Source: Mesorhizobium sp. M1D.F.Ca.ET.043.01.1.1
GTDB lineage: Bacteria; Pseudomonadota; Alphaproteobacteria; Rhizobiales; Rhizobiaceae
Direction: 5' to 3'
DNA: 64,000 bases
Assembly (NCBI RefSeq): GCF_003952385.1
Contig: NZ_CP034444.1
Span: 248,001 to 312,000 of the forward strand
Within the stretch, counting starts at the first letter, position 1. Each line of letters begins with the position of its first letter. Below, one piece after another: positions 26,355-35,129 of the stretch. A program made the translations under genes and the position numbers. Below the pieces are notes generated by a model. It saw nothing but the letters and a program-made list of their open reading frames with translations, had not been told where the DNA came from and made no database searches.

Positions 26355-26653
26355 AGCATCGTTAATGGTGCATTCCGTCGATTGCTAGATTTCGAAGTAT
26401 CGACGAACAGAGCAATATTCGTAACGCCGGTGAAATCGTCATCCGGTCTGGTTTGCCGTGCTCGGCCACGATTTATTTCCGCCTCCCACGACATTGGTTA
26501 CCTCCCGCTGGAGGGCTCATCGCTCATATTAGCAATCAACGATATATTAACGGCTGAGGCGCAGCCTTTCCGGATCGGGGACGAGAACCGCCCCCTGATC
26601 GACGATCCGGCGCTTCATGTGCCGAGACGTTCGACCGATGCGGAGCAAAACGC

Positions 26654-26887
26654 ATGAGTGTCGAAACAGCGCTGGCGCAGCTGTTGCGCATGCTTCACCG
26701 TCGAGCCTTGAATCTGGCAAGCCTGCCGGACGATGAGAGAGACCCGCACTACGACCGCATCCGCCGCTCCTGCTGCGGAGCAGCCGAACATATCGGCCAG
26801 AGCCCCGACAATGCAGCCATCACGGCCAACAGCATGGTCGAGTTTACCCGGGCAATGGTCGGCATCATCGAGGCAAGGCGCGGGTAA
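26654..26887 (+). CDS. Small hypothetical helical protein
   Basis: 77-residue, probably all-helical cytoplasmic protein: MSVETALAQLLRMLHRRALN, then a charged loop LPDDERDPHYDRIRRS, a CC pair, and AITANSMVEFTRAMVGIIEA. GGAG lies eight bases before the ATG. No domain is recognised. The helical hairpin shape is like that of small regulatory or packing proteins. Confidence 0.5.
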   Translation: MSVETALAQLLRMLHRRALNLASLPDDERDPHYDRIRRSCCGAAEHIGQSPDNAAITANSMVEFTRAMVGIIEARRG

Positions 26888-27138
26888 GACGGCGGAGCGC
26901 CGACTGGACGCTGTTGACCGTTCGCAGCGTGGCGGCCGGATCCAGTCAGCATGCCGGGCACCTTCGCCTTGCAGGCGCGGTGCAAGAATGGAGCTGCCTG
27001 CCGGCTGTCCTCGCCATCATCTCATACAAGACACCACTACAGCAATTTTTCCCAAGACCTCGAACCCGCCGCGCTGCACGGTTGTGGCGGCAACGTCCAG
27101 CGTTTTGTCGCTGCTCCCTTATCCATTGGAGAAAAATC

Positions 27139-27654
27139 ATGACGAGCACGGTTTCCCAGTTTCTCACGGCTCTTGCGTCCGACGGTCCCTCGGCCGACAG
27201 AGCGAAAGACATGGACCTTTATGGGTGGCTGATCGGAAGCTGGGAGATGGAGACGATCCACCACCTCGGCGACGGCACGATTGAGAAATGGACTGGCGAA
27301 TGCCATTTCGGCTGGGTGCTCCAAGGCAGCGCTATACAGGACATCTGGATCAGGCCCAAGCGCCCTGCGCCCTCCACCATGTACGGCACGACTTTGCGTG
27401 TCTTCGATCCAGGGAGCGGCGGCTGGCACATCATCTGGAGCGATCCGCTCAACCAGGATTACTCGCGCCAGATCGGGCGGGCCGATGGCAAGGACATTGT
27501 CCAGATCGGCGATGACTCGCGCAGCCTGCAAACGCGATGGCGGTTCACCGAGATCACCGCCGACAGCTTCCACTGGATCGGCGAGGAAAGATCTGCCGAC
27601 AGCGACCCCTGGCAAGTGACGTATGAGCATTTCGCTCGCCGAACAAATTCCTGA
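27139..27654 (+). CDS. Conserved hypothetical protein, lipocalin/DUF1579-like
   Basis: 171-residue soluble protein. After an N-terminal helix the chain is a run of beta strands rich in Trp and Gly: LYGWLIGSWEMETIHH, then CHFGWVLQGSAIQDIW, GGWHIIWSDPLNQDYS and SFHWIGEERSADSDPW. The pattern fits the lipocalin-like barrels of the DUF1579/THAP4-like group, which bind small hydrophobic ligands or haem. The start at 27139 is chosen because GGAG precedes it; the longer upstream frame is not protein-like. It is the last gene before the dense right part. Confidence 0.65.
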   Translation: MTSTVSQFLTALASDGPSADRAKDMDLYGWLIGSWEMETIHHLGDGTIEKWTGECHFGWVLQGSAIQDIWIRPKRPAPSTMYGTTLRVFDPGSGGWHIIWSDPLNQDYSRQIGRADGKDIVQIGDDSRSLQTRWRFTEITADSFHWIGEERSADSDPWQVTYEHFARRTNS

Positions 27655-27772
27655 ACAGTCGGCTGTGAGTTCGTTGGAACGGCTCAAAATGATAAGGACG
27701 CGGTCTCGACCGCGCCCTTGTTAAACCGAATACTGCCGACGGTTGGCGTCCACTCTAACTGACGCTTGAGGT

Positions 27773-29206
27773 CTACTCAGCAGCCTCGTACCCCGCGATG
27801 CCCTTGATCTCCAGAAAATCCTCGAGACCGTATTCGGCATATTCGCGGCCGTTGCCGGATTGCTTGTAGCCACCGAAGGGCAGGCCGGCGTCCCAGGTCG
27901 GGTAGTTGATATAGACATTGCCGGAGCGCATGCGGGCAGCGGCCTGGCGGGCCTTCTCGATGTCCTTGGCTTGGATGTAGGAGGCAAGGCCGAAGACGGT
28001 GTCGTTGGCCTGCTCGATCGCCTGCTCGACAGAGTCGTAAGGCATGATCGACAGCACCGGCCCGAAAATCTCCTCCTTCGCGATGCGCATGTCGTGCGTG
28101 ACGTTGGCGAAGACGGTCGGGCGGACATAGTAGCCGCGGTTGAGCTCGGCCGGGCGGCCCGGGCCGCCGGCCACCAGGGTCGCGCCTTCGTCGATGCCGC
28201 TCTGGATCAGACCCTGAATCTTGTCGAACTGCAGTTGGCTAACGACCGGACCAAGCTTGGAGCCGGGCGCGTCGGCCGGGCCGACGGTGAATTTTTCCGC
28301 CGCCGCCTTGGCATAGCCGGCGGCCTCGTCATGCCGCTCGCGCGGCACGAACATGCGGGTCGGCGCGTTGCAGGACTGGCCGCTGTTGCCGAAGCAGCCG
28401 GCGACGCCCTTGGCGACCGCCCTTGCGAGGTCGACATCCGGGAACAGGATGTTGGCCGACTTGCCGCCAAGCTCCTGATGCACGCGCTTGACCGTATCGG
28501 CGGCCGCCTTGGCGACCAGGATGCCGGCGCGGGTCGAGCCGGTGAACGACATCATGTCGACATCCGGATGGCTGGCCAGCGCCTGGCCGACGGTCGGGCC
28601 GTCACCATTGACGAGGTTGAAGACGCCCTTCGGCACACCGGCTTCGTCGATAATCTCGGCGAAGACGATGGCGTCGAGCGGCGCGATCTCGGACGGCTTC
28701 AGCACCATGGTGCAGCCGGCGGCGAGAGCCGGACCGACCTTGCAGGTGATCTGGTTGAGCGGCCAGTTCCACGGCGTGATCAGGCCGACGACACCGATCG
28801 GCTCTTTGACGATCAGCGACGAGCCTTTGACGCAGCGGAACTGAAAGGTCTTCAGCACCTCGGCCATCTTCTCCAGATGCGCCTGGCCGACGCCGACCTG
28901 GCTGTCCAGCGCCATCTGGCGCGGCGCGCCCATCTCGCGCGAGACGGCGAGCGCGAGGTCCTTGCTGCGCTTCTTGTAGACCTCGATGACGCGGTTGAGG
29001 ATATCGAGACGTTCCTCGACTTCAGTGATGCCGAAGGTGGCGAAGGCGCGCCTGGCAGCGGCCACCGCCTTGTCGACATCGGCTTTTCTGCCCATCGAAA
29101 TCTGCGCGAACGCGTCCTCGGTGGAGGGATCGATGACGTCGAAAGTGTTCGGCACCACGGGGTCGACCCAAGCGCCGTCGATGTAGAACTGCAGATCGTG
29201 TGACAT
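27773..29206 (-). CDS. NAD(P)-dependent aldehyde dehydrogenase family
   Basis: 477-residue cytoplasmic oxidoreductase that turns aldehydes into carboxylic acids. Visible are the cofactor segment ITPWNWPLNQITCKVGPALA, the Rossmann loop FTGSTRAG, the general base in HQELGGKSANI, the catalytic Cys in GNSGQSCNAPTRM, and EIFGPVLSIMPYD near the end. Length and motifs are complete. The start has GGGAG upstream. It stands alone, so the substrate cannot be told; the class includes betaine-aldehyde and general aliphatic aldehyde enzymes. Confidence 0.93.
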   Translation of the reverse strand: MSHDLQFYIDGAWVDPVVPNTFDVIDPSTEDAFAQISMGRKADVDKAVAAARRAFATFGITEVEERLDILNRVIEVYKKRSKDLALAVSREMGAPRQMALDSQVGVGQAHLEKMAEVLKTFQFRCVKGSSLIVKEPIGVVGLITPWNWPLNQITCKVGPALAAGCTMVLKPSEIAPLDAIVFAEIIDEAGVPKGVFNLVNGDGPTVGQALASHPDVDMMSFTGSTRAGILVAKAAADTVKRVHQELGGKSANILFPDVDLARAVAKGVAGCFGNSGQSCNAPTRMFVPRERHDEAAGYAKAAAEKFTVGPADAPGSKLGPVVSQLQFDKIQGLIQSGIDEGATLVAGGPGRPAELNRGYYVRPTVFANVTHDMRIAKEEIFGPVLSIMPYDSVEQAIEQANDTVFGLASYIQAKDIEKARQAAARMRSGNVYINYPTWDAGLPFGGYKQSGNGREYAEYGLEDFLEIKGIAGYEAAE

Positions 29207-29343
29207 GCTTTCGCTCCCTGCGGGCCGCCGACTTGGTGAAGTGATCGTCGTATATCGTCAGAAATAACGATGCGGCAATCGCCCCGTCAAACGCAAGCGG
29301 AGGTGATTGAGCCAGCCCGTTGAATTCCCGATGCATACCGCCC

Positions 29344-29377
29344 AAAAACGTGCAGCGGTTTCGGGAAAACGACATGC
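29344..29377 (-). repeat. Short rhizobial intergenic repeat, partial copy
   Basis: On the minus strand it reads GCATGTCGTTTTCCCGAAAC and continues CGCTGCACG. It is the left half of the repeat found more fully at 55259-55303 (GCATGTC...CCCGAAACCGG) and 40953-40999. Confidence 0.6.
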
Positions 29378-29390
29378 GCAACGACAAGAC

Positions 29391-29858
29391 CTAAGGCGCC
29401 AACCTCTTGCTCATATAGACCGTGGTTCCGTTCATGAACGGCTCTTCGCGGTCGATCGCGTAGCCGTGGCTGCGATAGAGCAGCACATTGGCTTCGAAGG
29501 CGCCGTTGGTCAGCAGCCGAAGTTCCCAGCAGCCAGCTTCAACGGCCCTGCGCTCGGCGCTGTCGAGGAGCTTGCGCCCGATACCCCTGCCCTGCGCTTC
29601 CGGCGTCACGGCGACATTCTCGATCCAGATATGATCGTCATGCGCCATGGTTTCGATCAGGCCGACAACGCGGCCGTTCTCGATGGCGAGCTCGAACTGG
29701 TGCTCGTCCAGCGCCTTGTCGTAGTCGGCGCGCATCGGTAAGGGCTCGCGGCCAATCACCGGCACCCATTTGGCATAAGCCGTCCGCACGATGGCCTTGA
29801 TGACGGCGGCATCCGCCGGCACGGCCGGCCGAAACTCGATCGAAGAAACGACAGTCAT
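29391..29858 (-). CDS. GNAT family N-acetyltransferase
   Basis: 155-residue acetyl-CoA-dependent acetyltransferase. The core motif A is VTPEAQGRGIGRKLLDSAER (acetyl-CoA pyrophosphate loop Q-GRGIG), motif B lies in CWELRLLTNGAFEANVLLYR, and the N-terminus (FRPAVPADAAVIKAIVRTAY) is the usual first strand and helix. The substrate is unknown; candidates are amino acids, amines or antibiotics. GGAG lies about eleven bases before the ATG. A terminator-like hairpin with a T run ends only 18 bases before the start codon and is preceded by a small leader frame with four Arg codons in a row, so expression may be controlled by attenuation. Confidence 0.88.
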   Translation of the reverse strand: MTVVSSIEFRPAVPADAAVIKAIVRTAYAKWVPVIGREPLPMRADYDKALDEHQFELAIENGRVVGLIETMAHDDHIWIENVAVTPEAQGRGIGRKLLDSAERRAVEAGCWELRLLTNGAFEANVLLYRSHGYAIDREEPFMNGTTVYMSKRLAP

Positions 29859-29875
29859 TCAAACGCTCCAAATGC

Positions 29876-30017
29876 AAAAAACCCGCCGATCGTTGCGATG
29901 GGCGGGGCTGGAATGGACGAACCGGGTGGCTTGCTAGCCTGCCTTTGTCCTCACGCAATCAGCTTGCCGCTCTGGTGAGCGGCGGCGTCGCTGCGGATTT
30001 GCGAAAAAGGCGAACAT
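29876..30017 (-). promoter_or_regulatory. Candidate transcription attenuator (leader peptide plus terminator)
   Basis: Read on the minus strand: a 27-codon frame (30017 to 29934) starts MFAFFANPQRRRRSPERQ, with four consecutive Arg codons (CGA CGC CGC CGC). A perfect hairpin GCCGCTC-ACCA-GAGCGGC (29966-29983) overlaps the end of that Arg run. Then comes an intrinsic terminator, CCCGCCCATCG, loop, CGATCGGCGGG and TTTTTT (29876-29906), 18 bases before the GNAT start codon. This is the layout of leader-peptide attenuation. The leader ATG has no obvious ribosome site, and an antiterminator pairing was not worked out. Confidence 0.4.
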
Positions 30018-30203
30018 GGCGCGTGACGCTGGACCGGGAACCAAGACGCTGTCAAGCCGGCCGGCATCGACACGACTGGTGCATCCTATCCGGTCGCGCG
30101 GTTCAAATCGTTCGTAAAAAACGATCATTATAACTCGAATAATTCGTTGGAAAGATTGGTTTCGGAATGGCATTTCCCCGACGAGCACGCCTGGAGAATT
30201 GCA

Positions 30204-31253
30204 TTGTCATTCCTGCCCGCCACCGCGAACGATCTTTCAAACGGCCTGAATGCGGCCGGAAGCAAGAGCCCTGCCCCGATCTGGGCCGGCGTCGTCCCGG
30301 GGATCGTGCTCGTGGCGATGATCACCAGCGTCGCCTATTCGGCGCGCAATCTCTCCGGCCTTACGCTGTTCAGCCCGATGATCCTCGCCGTCTTCGCTGG
30401 CATGGTCTACTCCAACGCGCTCGGCACGCCCGCCCATGCCAAGGCCGGCATCGCGTTTGCGCAGCGCCGGCTGTTGCGTTTCGCCATCGTTCTGCTCGGC
30501 TTCCAGCTCACGCTCGGCCAGGTGGCCGGCATAGGCTTTGGCGGCGTCGGCATCGTCGCGGTGACGCTTGGCGCTACCTTCCTCTTCACCGTCACGCTCG
30601 GCCGGCTGTTCGGCGTCGACGTCAAACTGGCGCAACTGATCGCGGCCGGCACCTCGATCTGCGGCGCCTCGGCCATCGCCGCCACCAACATCGTCACCGA
30701 CGCGCGGGACGAAGATGTGACCTACGCCGTCGCCGCGATCACCCTGTTCGGCACCATCGCCATGCTCGGCTTCCCGCTGCTGGCGCCCCTGTTCGGCCTC
30801 GACCAGCATGCGTTCGGCCTGTGGGCCGGCGCCTCGATCCACGAGGTGGCGCAGGTGATCGGCGCCGGCTTCCAGAACGGCGCCCAGGCCGGCGAGACGG
30901 CGACCGTCGCCAAGCTGACGCGCGTCGCCATGCTGGCGCCGATGGTGATCGCGCTCGGCCTGATGGCGCGCCGCGGCAGCGCCGTTCGCTCCGCCGCGAA
31001 GCCGCCGATGCCGTGGTTCGTCGTCGCCTTCGTCGCGATGGTGGCGCTGAACAGCCTGGTGGCGATCCCGGCGCAAGTCCATTCGGCGATCGCCTTGGCC
31101 GCGCAGGTCATGCTGACCATGGGGCTCGCCGCCATGGGCCTTCAAGCCGACATTTCGCAGCTGCGCTCGCGCGGCCTGCGCCCGCTGATGCTGGCCTTCT
31201 CGGCCTTCCTGTTTATCGCGGCGTTCAGCCTGACGTTGGTGAAATTCGTCTAG
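30204..31253 (+). CDS. YeiH/UPF0324 family membrane transporter (putative sulfate exporter)
   Basis: 349-residue inner-membrane protein with about ten to eleven hydrophobic helices. Family landmarks include [58 protein letters not shown] and [16 protein letters not shown]. The family is annotated as a putative sulfate exporter induced in sulfonate catabolism in some bacteria; this role is not proven here. The frame is open from a TTG at 30147 that has no ribosome site. I prefer the TTG at 30204, with GGAGA seven bases before. The stop overlaps the stop of the convergent gene by four bases. Confidence 0.85.
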   Translation: MSFLPATANDLSNGLNAAGSKSPAPIWAGVVPGIVLVAMITSVAYSARNLSGLTLFSPMILAVFAGMVYSNALGTPAHAKAGIAFAQRRLLRFAIVLLGFQLTLGQVAGIGFGGVGIVAVTLGATFLFTVTLGRLFGVDVKLAQLIAAGTSICGASAIAATNIVTDARDEDVTYAVAAITLFGTIAMLGFPLLAPLFGLDQHAFGLWAGASIHEVAQVIGAGFQNGAQAGETATVAKLTRVAMLAPMVIALGLMARRGSAVRSAAKPPMPWFVVAFVAMVALNSLVAIPAQVHSAIALAAQVMLTMGLAAMGLQADISQLRSRGLRPLMLAFSAFLFIAAFSLTLVKFV

Positions 31254-31747
31254 TCTTCCAACGAACTCGCCGCGACATAGATCGCGGCCAGCTTTTCGAC
31301 GCCGGCCTGGTCCTCCTTGTCGAAGCGGCCAGGCAGCGGGCTGTCGAGATCGAGCACGCCGAACACGCCGTCGGCGTCGCGCAACAGCACGACCAGCTCC
31401 GAGCGCGAGTCGGCATCGCAGGCGATGTGGCCGGGAAAATCGTGCACGTCCTTGATCAGCATCGACATGCCGAGATCGACCGCCGTGCCGCAGACGCCCT
31501 TGCCCACCGCAATCCGCACGCAGGCCGGCTTGCCCTGGAAGGGCCCCAGCACCAGCTCTTCGTCCGACTGCAGGAAGTAGAAGCCCGCCCAGTTGAGATC
31601 GGGCACCATCTGGTAGATCAGCGCCGAGGTGTTGGCGGCGTTGGCGATCGAGTCGCCCTCGCCCTCCAGCAGCGCTTTCAATTGCGTGGCCAACTCATTG
31701 TAGAAGGCCGGCTTGTTGCCCGTTTCGATGGCGGTTGCCGCAAACAT
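31250..31747 (-). CDS. msrC: GAF-domain free methionine-(R)-sulfoxide reductase
   Basis: 165-residue single GAF domain of the fRMsr (YebR/MsrC) type. This enzyme reduces free methionine-R-sulfoxide with thioredoxin and so repairs oxidative damage to the methionine pool. The family segment [20 protein letters not shown] is present. The reactive cysteines lie in [18 protein letters not shown] and [14 protein letters not shown], as in characterised members. The length is normal. It converges on the YeiH-type gene with a 4-base overlap of the stops, and is divergent from the NUDIX gene. Confidence 0.88.
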   Translation of the reverse strand: MFAATAIETGNKPAFYNELATQLKALLEGEGDSIANAANTSALIYQMVPDLNWAGFYFLQSDEELVLGPFQGKPACVRIAVGKGVCGTAVDLGMSMLIKDVHDFPGHIACDADSRSELVVLLRDADGVFGVLDLDSPLPGRFDKEDQAGVEKLAAIYVAASSLED

Positions 31748-31838
31748 CCTGGTCGTTTCTCCGTTGCAAGGGCGTTGACCCGCCCGCTACAGTCCTGCCC
31801 TCTCTGCCACCAAAGCCGCCGTCGGGAAACAGCCTATC

Positions 31839-32267
31839 GTGACTTCCAGCCATCCTAGGACAATAAGGGCCAGAACGATACGGATCGCCGCCGCCGTGAT
31901 CCGCGATGACAGCGGCAAGCTGCTCTTGGTGCGCAAGCGCGGCACCGGCACATTCATGCAGGCCGGCGGCAAGATCGAGCCAGGCGAGGCGCCGGCCGCC
32001 GCTCTTGCGCGCGAATTGCGCGAGGAATTGGGCATCGTCGTCGATCCGGCGACGGCCTTGCATCTCGGCTCGTTCTCGGCGCCCGCCGCCAATGAGCCGG
32101 ATGCCCGCGTCGAGGCCGAGCTTTTCGAACTGTCGATCGCCGGCGAACCGATCCCGGCGGCCGAGATCGAGGAGATGATCTGGCTGAGCCCGGAGCTGGC
32201 AAGCGGCATGGAACTCGCGCCGCTCACCGCCGACATCGTGCTGCCGCGCTACGGCCGCCAGCCATGA
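31839..32267 (+). CDS. NUDIX hydrolase
   Basis: 142-residue hydrolase of nucleoside diphosphates linked to another group. The NUDIX box is complete: GGKIEPGEAPAAALARELRE followed by ELGIVV, with the metal-binding RE-x2-EE arrangement. The start is a GTG at 31839. Its stop overlaps the ATG of the next gene (ATGA), so it is translationally coupled to the GlxA-type regulator. The exact substrate is unknown; short members of this type often clean up oxidised nucleotides. Confidence 0.88.
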   Translation: MTSSHPRTIRARTIRIAAAVIRDDSGKLLLVRKRGTGTFMQAGGKIEPGEAPAAALARELREELGIVVDPATALHLGSFSAPAANEPDARVEAELFELSIAGEPIPAAEIEEMIWLSPELASGMELAPLTADIVLPRYGRQP

Positions 32268-33232
32268 GCCAAGCAAAGCCATCGCCAGGCGAAGCGCCCC
32301 TCACCTTCGCGGTGCTGGTGTTTCCCGGCTTTCCGATGATGGCGTTTTCCTCCGTCATCGAGCCGTTGCGCGCCGCCAACATTCTTGCCAAGCGCGACTG
32401 CTACCGCTGGATGATCGTCGGTGCCGATGAGGGCACGGTCGAGGCCTCCAACGGCGTCGTGATCCAGCCCGGCTTTTCAGCGGCGGACGCGCCGAAGGTC
32501 GACCGCATCGTCGTCTGTTCCGGCGGCGATGCCGACCATGTCGTCGCCGACGAGGCAATGAGCTGGATCCGCAAGAGCCTGCGCGGCGGCGCGCATATCG
32601 GCGCCGTGGCCGATGCGGCGTTCTTCCTCGCCCGCGCCGGCCTGCTCGACGGCCATGCCTGCACCTTGCACTGGACCAGCCAGGCCGCCTTCACCGAGGC
32701 CTTTCCGGAGATCGAGCTCAGACGCGATCTCTTCGTCATCGACCGCAAGCGCTTCACCTCGGCCGGCGGCGTCGGCAGCCTCGACATGATGCTGGAAATC
32801 ATCACGCGCGACTATGGCGCCGAACTCGCCGCGGGCGTCGCCGAATGGTTCGTGCACTCTCCGCTGCGGTCGAGCCTCGACCGCAAGCTGATGCCGCTGC
32901 GCCTGCGCACCGGCGTGCAGAACGAGCTGGTGCTGTCGGCCATCGCCGTCATGGAGGACGCGGTCGAGGAGCGGCTTGGCATGGCTGAACTGGCGGAACG
33001 GCTCGGCGTTTCGCCGGACAAGCTCGAGCGCAATTTCCGCGCCGAGCTCGATATCTCGCCCAACGGCTACTACCGGCGGCTCAGGCTGAAGCGGGCGGCG
33101 GACCTTCTTGCGCATTCGACGCTGATGGTGCGCGACGTGGCGCTGGCCTGCGGATTTGCCTCGATGTCGAGCTTTGCACGGGCCTTTCGCGAGGAGCACG
33201 GGCAGGCGCCGAAGGCGATGCGGCGGCATTAG
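32264..33232 (+). CDS. GlxA-type transcriptional regulator (DJ-1/PfpI plus AraC HTH)
   Basis: 322-residue regulator. Residues 12-180 form a DJ-1/PfpI-like amidotransferase-type sensor domain (LTFAVLVFPGFPMMAFSSVI; then DRIVVCSGGDADHV; then DGHACTLHWTSQAAF). Residues 215-320 are the AraC-type double HTH (LGMAELAERLGVSPDKLERN; then ACGFASMSSFARAFREEHG). Regulators of this class often control catabolism of quaternary amines, arginine or related compounds. The ATG lies within the stop of the NUDIX gene. The M24 enzyme gene 320 bases downstream, beyond a palindromic element, is a possible target. Confidence 0.9.
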   Translation: MSQAKPSPGEAPLTFAVLVFPGFPMMAFSSVIEPLRAANILAKRDCYRWMIVGADEGTVEASNGVVIQPGFSAADAPKVDRIVVCSGGDADHVVADEAMSWIRKSLRGGAHIGAVADAAFFLARAGLLDGHACTLHWTSQAAFTEAFPEIELRRDLFVIDRKRFTSAGGVGSLDMMLEIITRDYGAELAAGVAEWFVHSPLRSSLDRKLMPLRLRTGVQNELVLSAIAVMEDAVEERLGMAELAERLGVSPDKLERNFRAELDISPNGYYRRLRLKRAADLLAHSTLMVRDVALACGFASMSSFARAFREEHGQAPKAMRRH

Positions 33233-33255
33233 CCAGCGTCGGGCGCAGCCGCCTG

Positions 33256-33466
33256 CTTCGTCATCCTAGGGCGAAGCGACGCGCAGCGGAGCGAAGACCC
33301 AGGGATCCATGCCGTTACTTCCGAGCTTCACAGCCGTGCAGAACTGGGAGACCGTGATTCCTGAACATTTTTTCTGCAGCGTTGTGCTTTGCGGCCAACG
33401 TCACGGCATGGATCCTAGGGTCTACGCGCGTCGCTTCGCTCCTTGCTCGGCCCTAGGATGACGAAG
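33256..33466. repeat. MITE-like palindromic element, copy 1 (211 bp)
   Basis: Terminal inverted repeats CTTCGTCATCCTAGGGC at the left end and its exact complement at the right end. A second inner pair, with GCATGGATCC or GGATCCATGCCGTT, makes a long foldback. There is no coding content. A related copy lies at 34929-35116. Confidence 0.75.
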
Positions 33467-33556
33467 GGAACGGCGCGGCGCCCGGCACAACATCTGCGGA
33501 ATACCGCACAAGCTCAAAACCCGGCCCGGCTATGTTCGCACGAACAGGAGGCACCC

Positions 33557-34861
33557 ATGAGCATCGTTGTTTTCGATCCGGACAGCACCGAGGATGTGGA
33601 CTTCAAGGACCGCATGCGCCATCCGGCCGCGGCCGATCCGGCCGGCGGCATGTGGCTTTCCGACACCGAGCCGTCCTTCATCGACGCAGATGCACTCCGT
33701 AAGGGTCGCCTTACCAAGCTGCGCGCCTGGATGCGCGAGGCGGGCTATGGCGGCGTCGTTTTGTTCGATCCCTACAACCAGCGCTACGCCACCGGCTCGC
33801 GCAACATGTTCGGCTATTTCCTGCGCAACTCGACCCGCTACTTCTTCATCCCGACCGAAGGGCCGGTCGTACTGTTCGAATATCCGCAGAGCTACCATGT
33901 CTCCATGGTGCTCGACACGATCGACGAGGCGCGGCCTTCGAAACTGGTCTGGTCGTCGGTCTCCGGCCGCGACGACGAGACCGCGGGACCGTTCGCCGAC
34001 GAGATCATCGAGCTTCTGAAGAAGCATGGCGGCGGCTCGATGAAGCTCGGGCTCGACCGCTGCAGCCATCTGCAGGCGCTGGCGCTGGAAAAGCGCGGCT
34101 GCGAGGTAAAGGACTGCCAAGGCGAGATTCTCGCCGTGCGCGCGGTGAAGACGCCGGAGGAGGTGAAATGCCTGCAGGCTTCGATGGCGGGCGCTGAAGC
34201 CGCGGTGGCCGCCGTGCGCGAGGCTATCAAGCCCGGCGTTTCCGAGAACGAGCTCTTCGCCATCATGTATCACGAGGTGATCCGCCAGGGCGGCGAGTTC
34301 ATCGAGACCCGGCTCTTGACCTCGGGTCAGCGCACCAATCCGTGGTTCAACGAGGCGAGCGGCCGCAAGATCAGGCCGGGCGAGCTGGTCGCGCTCGATA
34401 CCGACACGATCGGCTGCTACGGCTATTATTCGGACTTCTCACGCACGTTCCGCTGCGGCCCGGGCAAGCCGACGCCCTACCAGAAGTCGCTCTACCGCAT
34501 GGCGCATGACCAGGTGCAGCACAATATCGGGATCGTGAAGCCCGGCATGGCTTTCCGCGAGATCGCAGAGAAAGCCTGGAAGATCCCGGACCGCTTCGTC
34601 GACCAACGCTACACCTCGGTCATGCACGGCGTCGGCATGCATGGCGAGACGCCGTTCATCGCGCATTCGATGGATTACGAGACCTATGGCCGCGACGGCA
34701 TTATCGTGCCGGACATGGTGGTGAGCGTGGAAAGCTATATCGGCGAGAAAGGCGGCCGCGAGGGCGTCAAGCTGGAGGACGAAATCCTGATCACCGAGAC
34801 GGGAACCGAGCTGCTTTCGCGGTTTCCTTATGAAGACGAGTTTCTGGAGCCGCAGGTTTGA
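33557..34861 (+). CDS. M24 metallopeptidase-fold enzyme, DddP-like
   Basis: 434-residue protein of the pita-bread (creatinase/prolidase) fold. The N-terminal domain (about 1-190) has GGVVLFDPYNQRYATGSRNM. The C-terminal domain holds the metal ligands in ALDTDTIGCYGYYSDFSRTF, MHGVGMHGETPF, VVSVESYIGEKGG and KLEDEILITETG. The segments GGEFIETRLLTSGQRTNPWF and FDPYNQRYATGSRN closely resemble the DMSP lyase DddP as I remember it, more than Xaa-Pro peptidases. A DddP-type lyase would release dimethyl sulfide and acrylate; a peptidase or amidinohydrolase role stays possible. The start is decided by AGGAGG before the ATG at 33557. Palindromic elements flank the gene on both sides. Confidence 0.75.
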   Translation: MSIVVFDPDSTEDVDFKDRMRHPAAADPAGGMWLSDTEPSFIDADALRKGRLTKLRAWMREAGYGGVVLFDPYNQRYATGSRNMFGYFLRNSTRYFFIPTEGPVVLFEYPQSYHVSMVLDTIDEARPSKLVWSSVSGRDDETAGPFADEIIELLKKHGGGSMKLGLDRCSHLQALALEKRGCEVKDCQGEILAVRAVKTPEEVKCLQASMAGAEAAVAAVREAIKPGVSENELFAIMYHEVIRQGGEFIETRLLTSGQRTNPWFNEASGRKIRPGELVALDTDTIGCYGYYSDFSRTFRCGPGKPTPYQKSLYRMAHDQVQHNIGIVKPGMAFREIAEKAWKIPDRFVDQRYTSVMHGVGMHGETPFIAHSMDYETYGRDGIIVPDMVVSVESYIGEKGGREGVKLEDEILITETGTELLSRFPYEDEFLEPQV

Positions 34862-34928
34862 ATCGGGTACGCAGTATTTGGTTCGGCGCGATGTCACAGA
34901 GTTTCGAAACTGGCCACGGCAACCGCGC

Positions 34929-35116
34929 CTTCGTCATCCTAGGGCGCAGCAAGGAGCGTAGCGACGCAGCGCAGACCCTAGGATCCATGCCGTTCCATCT
35001 CCGCTTCGCCACGGTGCGGAATTCTGTTAGGCAGCGATCGACGATCACGGTAACGGCATGGATTCCAGGGTCTTCGCGACGCCGCCTCGCGGCTGCTTCG
35101 CCCTGGAATGACGAAG
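34929..35116. repeat. MITE-like palindromic element, copy 2 (188 bp)
   Basis: Ends CTTCGTCATCCTAGGGC and GCCCTGGAATGACGAAG form imperfect terminal inverted repeats. The internal parts GGATCCATGCCGTT and AACGGCATGGATTCC also pair. Related to the element at 33256-33466. It ends 13 bases before the next start codon and so supplies part of that gene's leader. Confidence 0.75.
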
Positions 35117-35129
35117 TCTGAGAAACCGC

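Larger units (their letters stand above)
25403..26653. other. Long stretch with only very small coding candidates
   Basis: Besides the 41-codon gene at 25571-25696, only a 27-codon frame at 25955-26038 (MPWPLVGIALVAKYTGPH) has a good ribosome site (GGGAGG). The rest (26040-26650) shows no gene I can defend. A 106-codon frame ending at 26657 lacks a credible start. Confidence 0.4.

Noticed and set aside
26337..26657. 106-codon frame ending in ATGA overlap with the gene at 26654
   Set aside because: It would start with TTG inside the 20-base palindrome, has no ribosome site, and its first half does not look like protein. The overlap alone is not enough.
27860..29203. 447-codon plus-strand frame opposite the aldehyde dehydrogenase
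   Set aside because: Antisense shadow of a gene with complete catalytic motifs.
30167..31858. 563-codon plus-strand frame across the YeiH-type gene
   Set aside because: Out-of-frame shadow that runs through two real genes; arginine-rich without features.
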